DNA from: JAVWJP01 sp036638975
Lineage (GTDB): Bacteria > Bacillota > Clostridia > Oscillospirales > Ruminococcaceae
Direction of reading: 5' to 3'
DNA length: 64,000 nucleotides
Assembly (NCBI GenBank): GCA_036638975.1
Contig: JAVWJP010000005.1
Location: forward strand, 33,747 to 97,746
Below, piece after piece: positions 41,900 to 51,058 of the stretch. A program made the translations under genes and the position numbers. The notes under the pieces were generated by a model, which was given only the letters and a program-made list of their open reading frames with translations, was not told the DNA's origin and did not search any database. The stretch's first letter is position 1. Each line of letters opens with the position of its first letter.

Positions 41900-43250
41900 A
41901 AAAGTTTTTGCGGCTGTAGGCGAGTACAATATGATACAAAACGGAGATGTTATAATAGCTGCTGTTTCCGGCGGGGCAGATTCCACCGCGCTGCTGTATT
42001 TTTTGCACAGCAATGCTAAGGCACTTGGTATTACCCTTAGAGCGGCGCATATAAACCACGGTATACGCGGTGCGGAGGGCGACAGCGACGAAATGTTTGT
42101 GCGGGAGCTTTGCAAAAAGCTTTCGGTTCAGCTTACCGTGCACAGCATAAAAGATATTTTTGTAAAGGCAAAGGCGGCGGGGCAGGGACTGGAGGAGTAC
42201 GCCCGCAACGAGCGCTACAGCTTTTTTGATGAGCTTACAAGCGGAAATTCCGCAAAGATAGCTACAGCACACACGCAAAGCGACAGCATGGAAACAACTC
42301 TTTTTAATATGGCGCGCGGCACAGGTCTGCATGGGCTTATTGGTGTTCCGCCTGTTCGCGGAAGAATTATTCGTCCGTTTATTTTTTGCACAAGACAGGA
42401 TATTGAAGATTACTGCAAAGAAAATATGCTTGAATATGTGACGGACAGCACCAACCTTTTGGACGATTGTGCCCGCAACCGCATAAGACACCATATTATA
42501 CCGGAGATGAGAAATGTGCACCCCGGCTACGATGTGGCTTATGCGCGAATGACACGCAATCTGCGCTGTGATGATGAGCTTTTAGAGGGGCTGGCGCAGG
42601 AGGCATTGCAAAACGCAAAAACGGATAGGGGCTACGTTACAGCTTCGCTTTTAAGCCTGCATAAGGCGGTTTTGTACCGCGTTTTGGCACAGCTTTTCAG
42701 GCAAAGCAGTTTTAATTACGATGCACGAAAGGCAGAGCTTTTGCAGCTGCATTTGGCAGACAAAAGCTTTACACTGCAGCTTAACGTTGACACCATGGCG
42801 GTGGTTAAAAGCGGTGTTCTTAATATAATACGCACCGAATCCGCAGTCCCATATTTTGAATTGCCTGTAAAAGAGGGACGTTTTTTGCTAAATGGCAGTA
42901 AAACAGTCGTTTTTACGATAACAAATTATGAACATTCTGAACAATCAGAAAAATATTCCCAAAAGGGCTTAAATAATGTGTTGGATTATGATAGAATAAA
43001 CAGTGGATTTGTTTTACGACAAAAAAAAGACGGTGACAAAATAAAGCTTTGCGGCAGAGCTGTTACAAAAAGCCTTAAAAAGCTTTTTTATGAGGTGGGC
43101 TTTACGCCGCAACAGCGGCAGACTGTGCCGGTGCTTGCAGATGACAGCGGAGTTTTATGGGTGTATGGTTTTGGGTGTGCACAAAGTGTTGCTGTGACAC
43201 AAGAAACCAAACATATTTTAACTATAAGCATAGAGGAGGAGCAAAAATGA
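41892..43250 (+). CDS. tilS: tRNA(Ile)-lysidine synthase TilS
   Basis: A 452-residue enzyme that changes C34 of tRNA-Ile2 to lysidine so that it reads AUA. This genome uses ATA heavily, so it should be essential. The PP-loop is AAVSGGADSTALLYFL (24-39), then HINHGIRGAEGDSDE, ATAHTQSDSMETTLFNMARGTGLHGL (in pieces) and the C-terminal substrate-binding domains. Its ATG lies inside dnaB and its stop overlaps the hpt start by 4 bp. Confidence 0.95.
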   Translation: MNKKVFAAVGEYNMIQNGDVIIAAVSGGADSTALLYFLHSNAKALGITLRAAHINHGIRGAEGDSDEMFVRELCKKLSVQLTVHSIKDIFVKAKAAGQGLEEYARNERYSFFDELTSGNSAKIATAHTQSDSMETTLFNMARGTGLHGLIGVPPVRGRIIRPFIFCTRQDIEDYCKENMLEYVTDSTNLLDDCARNRIRHHIIPEMRNVHPGYDVAYARMTRNLRCDDELLEGLAQEALQNAKTDRGYVTASLLSLHKAVLYRVLAQLFRQSSFNYDARKAELLQLHLADKSFTLQLNVDTMAVVKSGVLNIIRTESAVPYFELPVKEGRFLLNGSKTVVFTITNYEHSEQSEKYSQKGLNNVLDYDRINSGFVLRQKKDGDKIKLCGRAVTKSLKKLFYEVGFTPQQRQTVPVLADDSGVLWVYGFGCAQSVAVTQETKHILTISIEEEQK

Positions 43251-43783
43251 AAGATGATATTTTAAAGGTTCTCATCACTGAAGAAGAAATAAAGGCGAAG
43301 GTTGCCGAGGTTGGTGCTCAGATAAGCCGCGACTATAAGGGCAAAAACTTGCTGCTTGTCAGCGTACTTAAAGGGTCATTTATTTTTATGGCAGATTTAC
43401 TTCGTGCAATAGATATCCATGCGAGAATAGATTTCATGTCGGTTTCGAGCTATGGTCACGGTGTAAAAACCTCAGGTGTGGTTAAAATAGTTAAGGATCT
43501 CGATATGCCGATTGATAATTATGATGTTTTGATAGTTGAGGACATTTTGGACAGCGGGCTTACGCTTAATTATATTAAGGAGATTTTACAGAAAAGAAAC
43601 CCAAAAAGCTTTAAGATTGCAACTCTTTTAGATAAACCGGAGCGCCGCAAGGTCGATTTACAGGCGGATTATACCTGCTTTGCTGTGCCTGATGAATTTG
43701 TGGTTGGATATGGTCTGGATTATGCAGAAAAATACCGCAATCTTCCTTATGTCGGTGTGCTAAAGCCGGAGTTTTACAGATAA
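43247..43783 (+). CDS. hpt: Hypoxanthine phosphoribosyltransferase
   Basis: A 178-residue purine-salvage enzyme. The PRPP-binding motif is VLIVEDILDSGLTL, flanked by LLVSVLKGSFIFMADLLRAI and DFMSVSSYGHGVKTSG; the C-terminus has VVGYGLDYAEKYRNLPYVG, which is specific to HGPRT. RBS GAGGAGG precedes the ATG at 43247. tilS-hpt-ftsH is conserved in Firmicutes. Confidence 0.96.
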   Translation: MKDDILKVLITEEEIKAKVAEVGAQISRDYKGKNLLLVSVLKGSFIFMADLLRAIDIHARIDFMSVSSYGHGVKTSGVVKIVKDLDMPIDNYDVLIVEDILDSGLTLNYIKEILQKRNPKSFKIATLLDKPERRKVDLQADYTCFAVPDEFVVGYGLDYAEKYRNLPYVGVLKPEFYR

Positions 43784-43824
43784 TATAAAAAAGCAACCCT
43801 ATTTGGCAGCAAGGAGTGAACCTA

Positions 43825-46095
43825 TTGGCAATAAATACAAAAAAAACAAAGGGCATAGGCATTTACATTATCATACTTTTGGTGGTAGTGATTAGTGCGG
43901 CATCTATGTTTTCTATGGGTGAAAAGCCACCTGTACCTCGTTATCAAGAAATCATCGGTTATTTTCAAGATAATAAGGTGAAAGAATATTCTATAGACTT
44001 GGGCACGGGCGAGCTTAATATGCAGCTTCGCACAACGCCGGAGGAGCAGACAAAGTACGAGGAGGATATAAAAAAACTCCCAAAACCACAAAACGGCAAG
44101 CCTGTACAAGAGGTGCCAAAGACAGCACCCGGTACAAAGATTTTTTACAAGGTACCTAATGTTTCGTTGTTTATACAGCACACAGAGCCGTTAGTTACAG
44201 AGTATAATGCGGCGCACCCAAACGACAAAATAACATTTGACTACATTCGTCCAAAGGACCTTTCATTTTTTGCACAGTGGGGCTCTACAATATTCCTGCT
44301 TGTAATTATGGTGGCGTTTTGGTTTATGATGATGCGTCAGGCAGGCGGCGGTGCCGGCAAGGCAATGAGCTTTGCAAAAATGAAGGTTAAAAGTGACGAC
44401 GGGCGCAAAACTACATTTGCCGACGTGGCCGGTGCAGAAGAAGAAAAAGAGGAGCTGTGCGAGGTTGTAGAGTTCTTAAAGGACCCTCGCCGTTTTAACG
44501 AGCTTGGCGCAAGAATACCAAAGGGCGTTTTGCTTGTGGGCCCCCCCGGAACAGGAAAAACCTTGCTTGCAAGGGCTGTTGCAGGAGAGGCAGGCGTACC
44601 CTTCTTTTCGATTTCAGGCTCTGACTTTGTAGAGATGTTTGTTGGTGTCGGTGCTTCGCGCGTAAGAGATTTATTTGAGCAAGCTAAAAAGAATGCCCCC
44701 AGTATAATATTTATAGATGAGATAGACGCTGTCGGCAGACAAAGGGGCGCAGGGCTTGGCGGCGGACACGATGAGCGCGAGCAAACCTTGAACCAGCTGC
44801 TTGTCGAGATGGACGGCTTCGGTGCGAATATAGGCGTTATAATTATTGCAGCTACAAACCGCGCCGATATTTTGGATCATGCACTTTTGCGCCCCGGACG
44901 CTTTGACAGACAGGTTTATGTTGGCTATCCGGACGTTAGAGGTCGCGAGGAAATACTAAAGGTTCACACCCGTAATAAGCCTTTAGGCCCTGATGTTGAT
45001 TTGCAGACTATTGCAAAAACAACAGTCGGCTTTACCGGTGCAGACCTAGAGAATTTGGCTAATGAATCGGCTCTTTTGGCAGCACGCAGAGGTAAAAAAG
45101 CTATAACCATGATGGAGATTGAGGAAGCTACAATAAAGGTTGTGGCGGGCCCTGAGAAAAAATCTCATAAAGTAAATGACCGCGATAAAAATATTACAGC
45201 ATATCACGAGGCGGGTCACGCTGTGGTCACCTATGGTTTGCCGTCACAAGACCCTGTGCATCAAGTTTCTATAATTCCGCGCGGCTCTGCGGCGGGCTAT
45301 ACAATGTCGCTTCCGGTGGACGAAAAAACACATGTTTCTAAAAAAACCATGCAAGAAAACATTGTTGTGCTGTTGGGCGGGCGTGTGGCAGAAAAGCTTG
45401 TGCTTGATGATATCTGCACGGGTGCTTCAAATGATATCGAGCGCGCAACAAAAACGGCGCGGCAAATGGTTACTCGCTATGGCTTTAGCGAAAAGCTTGG
45501 CCCTATAGTTTACGGTACAGACGACAGCGAGGTGTTTTTAGGACGCGATTTTGGGCAGTCTAAAAATTATTCGGAGAACGTTGCCGCCGAAATTGATTCT
45601 GAAATAAGAGAAATTATAGATAACGCTTACGAGCGCGCCCGCGAGATTTTAAGCTCACATATGGAGCAGCTGCATAAGGTTGCAAAGTATCTGCTGCGCT
45701 ACGAAAAAATTGACGGAGAAGTTTTTAAGCGCCTTATGGAAGACCCTAACTTCCCCGATGAAGCGCATGAACGCGAAATGGACGAACGTGCGCGCGACAC
45801 AGAAGCGCGTGAAGAGGCGGCAAAAAAGGCCACGGCAGAAGCTATTGCTAAGCCGTTAGAGCCAAAGGACAAAAACGCTGTGTCCGGCAAAGAACAGTTT
45901 TTTGCCATGCCAAACGAGCACGCAGTGCCGAAAAAAACAAAGGGCGAAATACCAAACGATGCTGCATCAAAGGACGGAGCACCGCATGATGACAGCCGGT
46001 TAGAAGAAAATGCTGTACAAAACAGTGACGTGCCGCTTGACGATAAGCCTGCGGACGTCACAAATGATGACGGCAAAGAGGACAGCGACAAGTAA
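43825..46095 (+). CDS. ftsH: ATP-dependent zinc metalloprotease FtsH
   Basis: A 756-residue membrane-anchored AAA+ protease. Two membrane helices (about 10-30 and 152-172) frame an extracytoplasmic domain. The AAA module has GPPGTGKTLLARAVAGEAG, IIFIDEIDAVGRQRG and the second region of homology near DILDHALLRPGRFDRQ; the zinc site is HEAGHAVV with a distal acidic ligand. The last ~110 residues are acidic and disordered-looking, longer than in most homologues. Start is TTG at 43825, 8 bases after AAGGAG; the GTG at 43816 overlaps that RBS. Confidence 0.96.
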   Translation: MAINTKKTKGIGIYIIILLVVVISAASMFSMGEKPPVPRYQEIIGYFQDNKVKEYSIDLGTGELNMQLRTTPEEQTKYEEDIKKLPKPQNGKPVQEVPKTAPGTKIFYKVPNVSLFIQHTEPLVTEYNAAHPNDKITFDYIRPKDLSFFAQWGSTIFLLVIMVAFWFMMMRQAGGGAGKAMSFAKMKVKSDDGRKTTFADVAGAEEEKEELCEVVEFLKDPRRFNELGARIPKGVLLVGPPGTGKTLLARAVAGEAGVPFFSISGSDFVEMFVGVGASRVRDLFEQAKKNAPSIIFIDEIDAVGRQRGAGLGGGHDEREQTLNQLLVEMDGFGANIGVIIIAATNRADILDHALLRPGRFDRQVYVGYPDVRGREEILKVHTRNKPLGPDVDLQTIAKTTVGFTGADLENLANESALLAARRGKKAITMMEIEEATIKVVAGPEKKSHKVNDRDKNITAYHEAGHAVVTYGLPSQDPVHQVSIIPRGSAAGYTMSLPVDEKTHVSKKTMQENIVVLLGGRVAEKLVLDDICTGASNDIERATKTARQMVTRYGFSEKLGPIVYGTDDSEVFLGRDFGQSKNYSENVAAEIDSEIREIIDNAYERAREILSSHMEQLHKVAKYLLRYEKIDGEVFKRLMEDPNFPDEAHEREMDERARDTEAREEAAKKATAEAIAKPLEPKDKNAVSGKEQFFAMPNEHAVPKKTKGEIPNDAASKDGAPHDDSRLEENAVQNSDVPLDDKPADVTNDDGKEDSDK

Positions 46096-46108
46096 AGACT
46101 GAACCAAT

Positions 46109-46160
46109 GGGGGCTGATGCCAAAAGCTCTGCTTAGCGGCAGCGAAGATGGCATCGCCCC
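46109..46160 (+). repeat. Palindromic element after ftsH
   Basis: GGGGC-t-GATGCC (46110-46121) pairs with GGCATC-GCCCC (46150-46160) around a loop that itself has a small hairpin. The GGGGCTGATG arm is shared with the element at 28703. It lies 14 bases past the ftsH stop and may serve as the terminator despite few T (CCTTGTCTTG). Confidence 0.7.
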
Positions 46161-46206
46161 TTGTCTTGTGTGGTATTAAAAAGCACAGATAAAACGGAGG
46201 AGCACT

Positions 46207-48189
46207 ATGGCAAAAAAAACCGAAGAATACGGCAACGAAAGTATAAGCCAGCTTAAAGGTGCCGACAGAGTTCGCAGACGCCCCGCTGTAATTTTTGGCT
46301 CTGATGGCATTATAGGCTGTCAGCACTCGATGTTTGAGATTTTGTCAAACTCTATAGACGAGGCACGCGAGGGGCATGGGGCTAATATTATTATAACGCG
46401 CTACAGCGACTGCTCTATAGAAATAGAGGATTTTGGGCGCGGCATACCTGTAGACTTTAACAAGGGCGAGCAGCGCTTTAACTGGGAGCTTGTTTTTTGC
46501 GAGCTTTACGCGGGCGGGAAATACAACACCAATGACGGCGAAAGCTATGAATATTCGCTGGGGCTTAACGGCTTGGGGCTTTGTGCCACACAATATGCGT
46601 CCGAATATATGGACGTTGAAATTTACCGTGACGGCTTCAAATATAACCTTCGTTTTGAAAAAGGCGAGATGACGGGCGAGCTTTTAAAAGTGCCTACAAG
46701 CAGTAAAAAAACAGGTACTAGAATACATTGGCGCCCCGACCTTGATGTTTTTACAGATATTGATGTGCCGCTTGAATATTATGCGGACGTCCTAAAACGT
46801 CAGGCAGTTGTAAACGACGGAATAATTTTTACCCTGCGCAACCAGCGCGAGGGCGGCTTTGATGAATATGAATTTGTATATAAAAACGGAATAGTCGACT
46901 ACACCAACGAGCTTGCGGGGGACGACTCGCTTACACCTGTGCAGTTTTGGCAAGGAGAGCGCCGCGGGCGCGACCGCGAGGACAAGCCCGAGTATAAAGT
47001 AAAGCTGCAAGTGGCTGTTTGTTTTTCTAACCGCACAAAGCTTACAGAATATTACCATAATTCTAGCTTTTTAGAGTATGGCGGAAGCCCCGAAAAGGCT
47101 GTTAAAAGTGCTTTTGTTGCAATGATTGACGCATATTTAAAGCAAAACAGCAAATATCTTAAAAACGAGAGCAAGATAACCTTTCAAGATATAGAGGACT
47201 GTCTGGTGCTTGTTTCGTCATCGTTTTCTACACAGACAAGCTACGAGAATCAGACCAAAAAGGCTATAACAAACAAGTTTATTGCCGAAACAATGACAGA
47301 GTTTTTGCGGCATAACATAGAGGTATATTTTATAGAAAACCCTATCGACGCCGCAAAGGTTGGCGAGCAGGTGCTTATAAACAAGCGCAGCCGCGAGAAT
47401 GCTGAAAAAACGCGCCTTAACCTTAAAAAGAAGCTTGCAGGCGGCATGGATATAGGTAACCGCGTGCAAAAATTTGTCGATTGCCGAAGCAGAGATACCT
47501 CTGTGCGGGAAATTTATATAGTCGAGGGTGACTCCGCCTTAGGCGCGTGTAAGCTTTCGCGTGACAGCGAATTTCAGGCAATTATACCTGTGCGCGGCAA
47601 AATTTTAAACTGTCTTAAAGCCGAGTACGACAAAATATTTAAAAGCGATATCATAATAGATATTTTAAAGGTACTGGGCTGTGGGGTGGAGGTTAAATCA
47701 AAATCCAATAAGGATATTTCCTCATTTGATTTGGACGGGCTGCGCTGGAACAAAATTGTAATATGTACAGATGCCGATGTAGACGGCTTTCAAATACGCA
47801 CGCTTATACTTACAATGCTTTACCGCCTCGTGCCCACGCTTATAGAAAAGGGCTTTGTGTACATTGCCGAGTCGCCGCTTTACGAAATCAGCTATAAAGA
47901 AAAAACTTGGTTTGCGTATACCGAAGCCGAAAAAGCTGACTGTATAAAGGAGATAGGCAACACAAAATATAAGCTGCAACGCAGCAAGGGGCTTGGCGAA
48001 AATGACCCCGATATGATGTGGCTTACAACAATGAACCCCAAAACGCGGCGTCTTATAGCCGTAAAACCATCTGAAATGGCGGCTACAGCCAGTATGTTTG
48101 ATGTTATGCTTGGGGATAATTTACAGGCTCGTAAAGATTTTATAGCGGAGTTTGGGCACTTGTACCTTGATTCTGCCGATGTTTCGTAA
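46207..48189 (+). CDS. Divergent type IIA DNA topoisomerase, B (ATPase/TOPRIM) subunit
   Basis: A 660-residue GyrB/ParE homologue. The GHKL ATPase is present: EILSNSIDEAREG, IEDFGRGIPVDF and SLGLNGLGLCATQ. The TOPRIM domain has YIVEGDSALGACK, PVRGKILN and CTDADVDGFQIRTL, where canonical GyrB and ParE read DADVDGxHIRTL (His to Gln). The end has QRSKGLGENDPDMMW. Some regions differ clearly from GyrB and ParE, and the partner A subunit follows directly, so this is probably the extra topoisomerase pair found in some Clostridia besides gyrase. Topo IV cannot be excluded. Confidence 0.85.
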   Translation: MAKKTEEYGNESISQLKGADRVRRRPAVIFGSDGIIGCQHSMFEILSNSIDEAREGHGANIIITRYSDCSIEIEDFGRGIPVDFNKGEQRFNWELVFCELYAGGKYNTNDGESYEYSLGLNGLGLCATQYASEYMDVEIYRDGFKYNLRFEKGEMTGELLKVPTSSKKTGTRIHWRPDLDVFTDIDVPLEYYADVLKRQAVVNDGIIFTLRNQREGGFDEYEFVYKNGIVDYTNELAGDDSLTPVQFWQGERRGRDREDKPEYKVKLQVAVCFSNRTKLTEYYHNSSFLEYGGSPEKAVKSAFVAMIDAYLKQNSKYLKNESKITFQDIEDCLVLVSSSFSTQTSYENQTKKAITNKFIAETMTEFLRHNIEVYFIENPIDAAKVGEQVLINKRSRENAEKTRLNLKKKLAGGMDIGNRVQKFVDCRSRDTSVREIYIVEGDSALGACKLSRDSEFQAIIPVRGKILNCLKAEYDKIFKSDIIIDILKVLGCGVEVKSKSNKDISSFDLDGLRWNKIVICTDADVDGFQIRTLILTMLYRLVPTLIEKGFVYIAESPLYEISYKEKTWFAYTEAEKADCIKEIGNTKYKLQRSKGLGENDPDMMWLTTMNPKTRRLIAVKPSEMAATASMFDVMLGDNLQARKDFIAEFGHLYLDSADVS

Positions 48190-48236
48190 TACTAATCTCT
48201 GAAAAAAAGCAATTAATAGTATAGGAGCTGAAAGCT

Positions 48237-50474
48237 TTGCCGCCCAAAAAGAAGAAAACCGAGAACCATCACCCGCAGCTTGGTGATAATGTCCGCATAG
48301 AAAACGCGGGTGTTGTGATAAACCAGCCTATAACCGAAACAATAGAAAAAAACTATATGCCGTACGCTATGAGCGTAATAGTTTCGCGCGCTATACCCGA
48401 AATTGACGGCTTTAAGCCCTCGCACCGAAAGTTGCTTTATACTATGCACAAAATGGGGCTTATCACAGGCGCACGTACAAAATCGGCTAATATTGTGGGG
48501 CAGACCATGCACCTAAACCCGCATGGAGATGCCGCTATATACGAAACAATGGTGCGCCTAAGTAAGGGCTACGAGGCGCTTCTGCACCCGTATGTTGATA
48601 GCAAGGGTAACTTTGGCAAGGCGTATTCGCGCGACATGGCATATGCCGCCAGCCGTTACACCGAAGCAAAGTTGGACCCTATATGTACCGAGATGTTCAG
48701 TGATATTGACAAGGAAACGGTAGATTTTGCAGACAATTATGACAACACCTGCAAAGAGCCGGTGCTTTTGCCTGTAACTTTCCCTACAATTTTGGTGAAC
48801 CCAAACATGGGAATTGCCGTGGGCATGGCGAGCAATATTTGCTCGTTTAACCTAAACGAAATTTGTGAAACTACCATTGCCATGCTTAAAAACCCCGCGC
48901 ATAATGTTGCCGAAACCCTCTCCTCACCAGACTTTATAAGCGGAGGATATATTATTCATAATGAAGCAGAGCTGAACAAGATATATGAAACAGGCAGGGG
49001 AAGTGTGCGGGTGCGCTCGCGCTATACCTATGATGCGGCAAATAACTGCATAGATGTAACCGAAATACCGCCAAGCACCACTATAGAGGCTATTATTGAC
49101 AAAATAGTGGAGCTTGTAAAAAGCGGAAGAATAAAAGAAGTTGCCGATATCCGCGATGAAACAGACCTTTCGGGGCTAAAGCTTACCATAGACATAAAGC
49201 GCGGCGTAGAGCCTGAAAGGCTTATGGCAAAGCTTTTTAAAATGACACCGCTTGAGGACTCTTTTAGCTGCAACTTTAATGTGCTTATAGCGGGCTCTCC
49301 GCGAGTAATGGGTGTGCGCGAGCTTTTAACCGAATGGATAGCCTTTAGACAGGAATGTGTGCGCCGCCGCGTGTTTTTTGAGCTTAATAAGCGCCGCGAG
49401 AAGCTGCATTTACTTAAAGGTCTTTCCAAAATACTTGTAGATATTGACAAGGCTATTCGTATTGTGCGCGAAACCGAGGAAGAAACCGAGGTTGTGCCAA
49501 ACCTTATGATAGGCTTTGGTATAGATGAAATACAGGCAGATTACGTAGCCGAAATAAAGCTGCGCCACCTAAACCGTGAATATATTTTAAAGCGCACCGA
49601 AGAAACAAGCAAGCTTAAAAGCGAGATTGCCGACATGGAGGAAGTTTTGGAAAGCCCAAAACGGCGCGGAGATATTATCATAGCCGAGCTGCGCGACATT
49701 GCAAAAAAGTACGGCAAGCCGCGCCGAAGCTTAATTATATACACGCAGGACGAGGAAGATGTTTCTATTATAGAGGAAGTAGCCGATTACCCCGCCAATT
49801 TGTTCTTTACGTCGGAGGGCTACTTTAAAAAGATAACTCCGCAAAGCTTGCGCATGAGCAGCGAGCAAAAGATGAAGGAGGGTGATGCTGTTACACAGGC
49901 GGTGGAGGACACAAACACGGCAGAGCTTTTGTTCTTTACAGACCGTGCGCAGGTTTACAAAAGCCGCGCTTGCGACTTTGACGACACAAAAGCAAGCGTT
50001 TTGGGCGACTATATACCATCTAAGCTTGCCATGGACGAGGACGAGCACGCTGTTTATATGGCGGTGACACACGATTATAAAGGGTATATGCTGTTCTTTT
50101 TTGAAAACGGCAAGGCCGCGAAGGTTGATATGGAGTCTTACAAAACTCTTACAAAGCGCAAAAAACTATTGGGCGCTTACTGTGATAAATCTCCGCTTAT
50201 AGCGGCTTTTTATGTGACTGAGGACGCCGAATATATGCTTACTTCTACTGTAGGGCGTATGCTGCTGGTGCACACAGGCGCAATTGCATCAAAGAGTACA
50301 AAAAACACGCAGGGTGTAGCCGTGCTTACGCTTAAAAAGAACGCAAAGCTTGCCTCTGTAAAGCTTTATGTACAGGGTAGTGCTGCCACCGAGCACCGCT
50401 TTCGCACAAAAACCTTGCCTGCCGCGGGTATGCTGCCAAAAGCCGAGGACATGGGCGAGCAGCTTACACTTTAA
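48237..50474 (+). CDS. Divergent type IIA DNA topoisomerase, A (breakage-reunion) subunit
   Basis: A 745-residue GyrA/ParC homologue, the DNA-cleaving partner of the gene 47 bp upstream. MSVIVSRAIPEIDGFKPSHRKLLY, YAASRYTEAKLDP (catalytic Tyr) and FPTILVNPNMGIAVGMASN mark the breakage-reunion domain. The C-terminal region (from about 515) is a short propeller-like domain (YFKKITPQSLRMS) and lacks a recognisable GyrA box, which argues against a supercoiling gyrase. Start is TTG with AGGAG upstream. Starts with a basic stretch PPKKKKTE. Confidence 0.87.
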   Translation: MPPKKKKTENHHPQLGDNVRIENAGVVINQPITETIEKNYMPYAMSVIVSRAIPEIDGFKPSHRKLLYTMHKMGLITGARTKSANIVGQTMHLNPHGDAAIYETMVRLSKGYEALLHPYVDSKGNFGKAYSRDMAYAASRYTEAKLDPICTEMFSDIDKETVDFADNYDNTCKEPVLLPVTFPTILVNPNMGIAVGMASNICSFNLNEICETTIAMLKNPAHNVAETLSSPDFISGGYIIHNEAELNKIYETGRGSVRVRSRYTYDAANNCIDVTEIPPSTTIEAIIDKIVELVKSGRIKEVADIRDETDLSGLKLTIDIKRGVEPERLMAKLFKMTPLEDSFSCNFNVLIAGSPRVMGVRELLTEWIAFRQECVRRRVFFELNKRREKLHLLKGLSKILVDIDKAIRIVRETEEETEVVPNLMIGFGIDEIQADYVAEIKLRHLNREYILKRTEETSKLKSEIADMEEVLESPKRRGDIIIAELRDIAKKYGKPRRSLIIYTQDEEDVSIIEEVADYPANLFFTSEGYFKKITPQSLRMSSEQKMKEGDAVTQAVEDTNTAELLFFTDRAQVYKSRACDFDDTKASVLGDYIPSKLAMDEDEHAVYMAVTHDYKGYMLFFFENGKAAKVDMESYKTLTKRKKLLGAYCDKSPLIAAFYVTEDAEYMLTSTVGRMLLVHTGAIASKSTKNTQGVAVLTLKKNAKLASVKLYVQGSAATEHRFRTKTLPAAGMLPKAEDMGEQLTL

Positions 50475-50484
50475 AAAAACATGA

Positions 50485-50520
50485 CGGTCCGCCGGGCATA
50501 AAAGCACCGACGGACCGGCT
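50485..50520 (+). terminator. Probable terminator after the topoisomerase pair
   Basis: GGTCCGcCGG/CCGaCGGACC (50485-50516) followed by GGCTCTTT. Good stem, poor T run. Confidence 0.45.
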
Positions 50521-50633
50521 CTTTGGAATTACAAGCTTGTCACAATATAACTCAAACGCAACGCTGTGACTACCCTGTAAAACCATTATTATTATAAGCG
50601 GTTTTTGCGTGAATATACGCGTTTAAAAACGCT

Positions 50634-50662
50634 TGCAAAATTTTAATTGCTGTGATATAATC
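50634..50662 (+). promoter_or_regulatory. Promoter of secG
   Basis: TTGCAA, 17 bp, TATAAT, with an upstream TG one base before the -10. About 38 bases before the secG ATG. Confidence 0.7.
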
Positions 50663-50699
50663 TATAAGTGATTATGTATCAGTACGGAGGTGCGAAATA

Positions 50700-50951
50700 A
50701 TGAATGCTTTTGAAATTGTCGGCGGAATAGTACTTGCTATAACTTGTGTTATAATAGTTCTTGTTGTTATGATGCAGGAAACAAAATCCAGCGGTATGGG
50801 TGCCATATCGGGCGGAGATTCTACTGCTGCTTACGGTAAAAACCGTGCAAAAACCAAAGAGGCTTTGCTTAACCGAATTACTAAAATATCGGCTGTAATC
50901 TTTTTCGGTATATCCTTGGCGGTTTGTATTATCTCGGTTTATGTTAAATAA
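50700..50951 (+). CDS. secG: Protein translocase subunit SecG
   Basis: An 83-residue membrane protein with two helices (about 5-25 and 60-80). The conserved linker VVMMQETKSSGMGAISGG is present. It supports the SecYEG channel. RBS GGAGG precedes the ATG. secG-rnr is a common Firmicutes pair; here they are separated by a terminator. Confidence 0.95.
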   Translation: MNAFEIVGGIVLAITCVIIVLVVMMQETKSSGMGAISGGDSTAAYGKNRAKTKEALLNRITKISAVIFFGISLAVCIISVYVK

Positions 50952-50975
50952 TGCTTGTACACAAAATGTTTTTGG

Positions 50976-51004
50976 GCCCTGCGTTTGTTTACGCGGGGCT
51001 TTTT
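50976..51004 (+). terminator. Terminator of secG
   Basis: GCCCTGCGT/ACGCGGGGC (9 bp) followed by TTTTT. Some transcripts may read through into rnr, for which no clear promoter is seen. Confidence 0.75.
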
Positions 51005-51058
51005 GTCAGTTATATTAAAAATTAGTATCGGCGCTATGCCGAAAAAGAAAAGGAAAAT

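Noticed and set aside
46207..50474. Canonical gyrB-gyrA
   Set aside because: No GyrA box, Gln in the TOPRIM DADVDGxH motif and divergent segments throughout; kept as a divergent type IIA pair.
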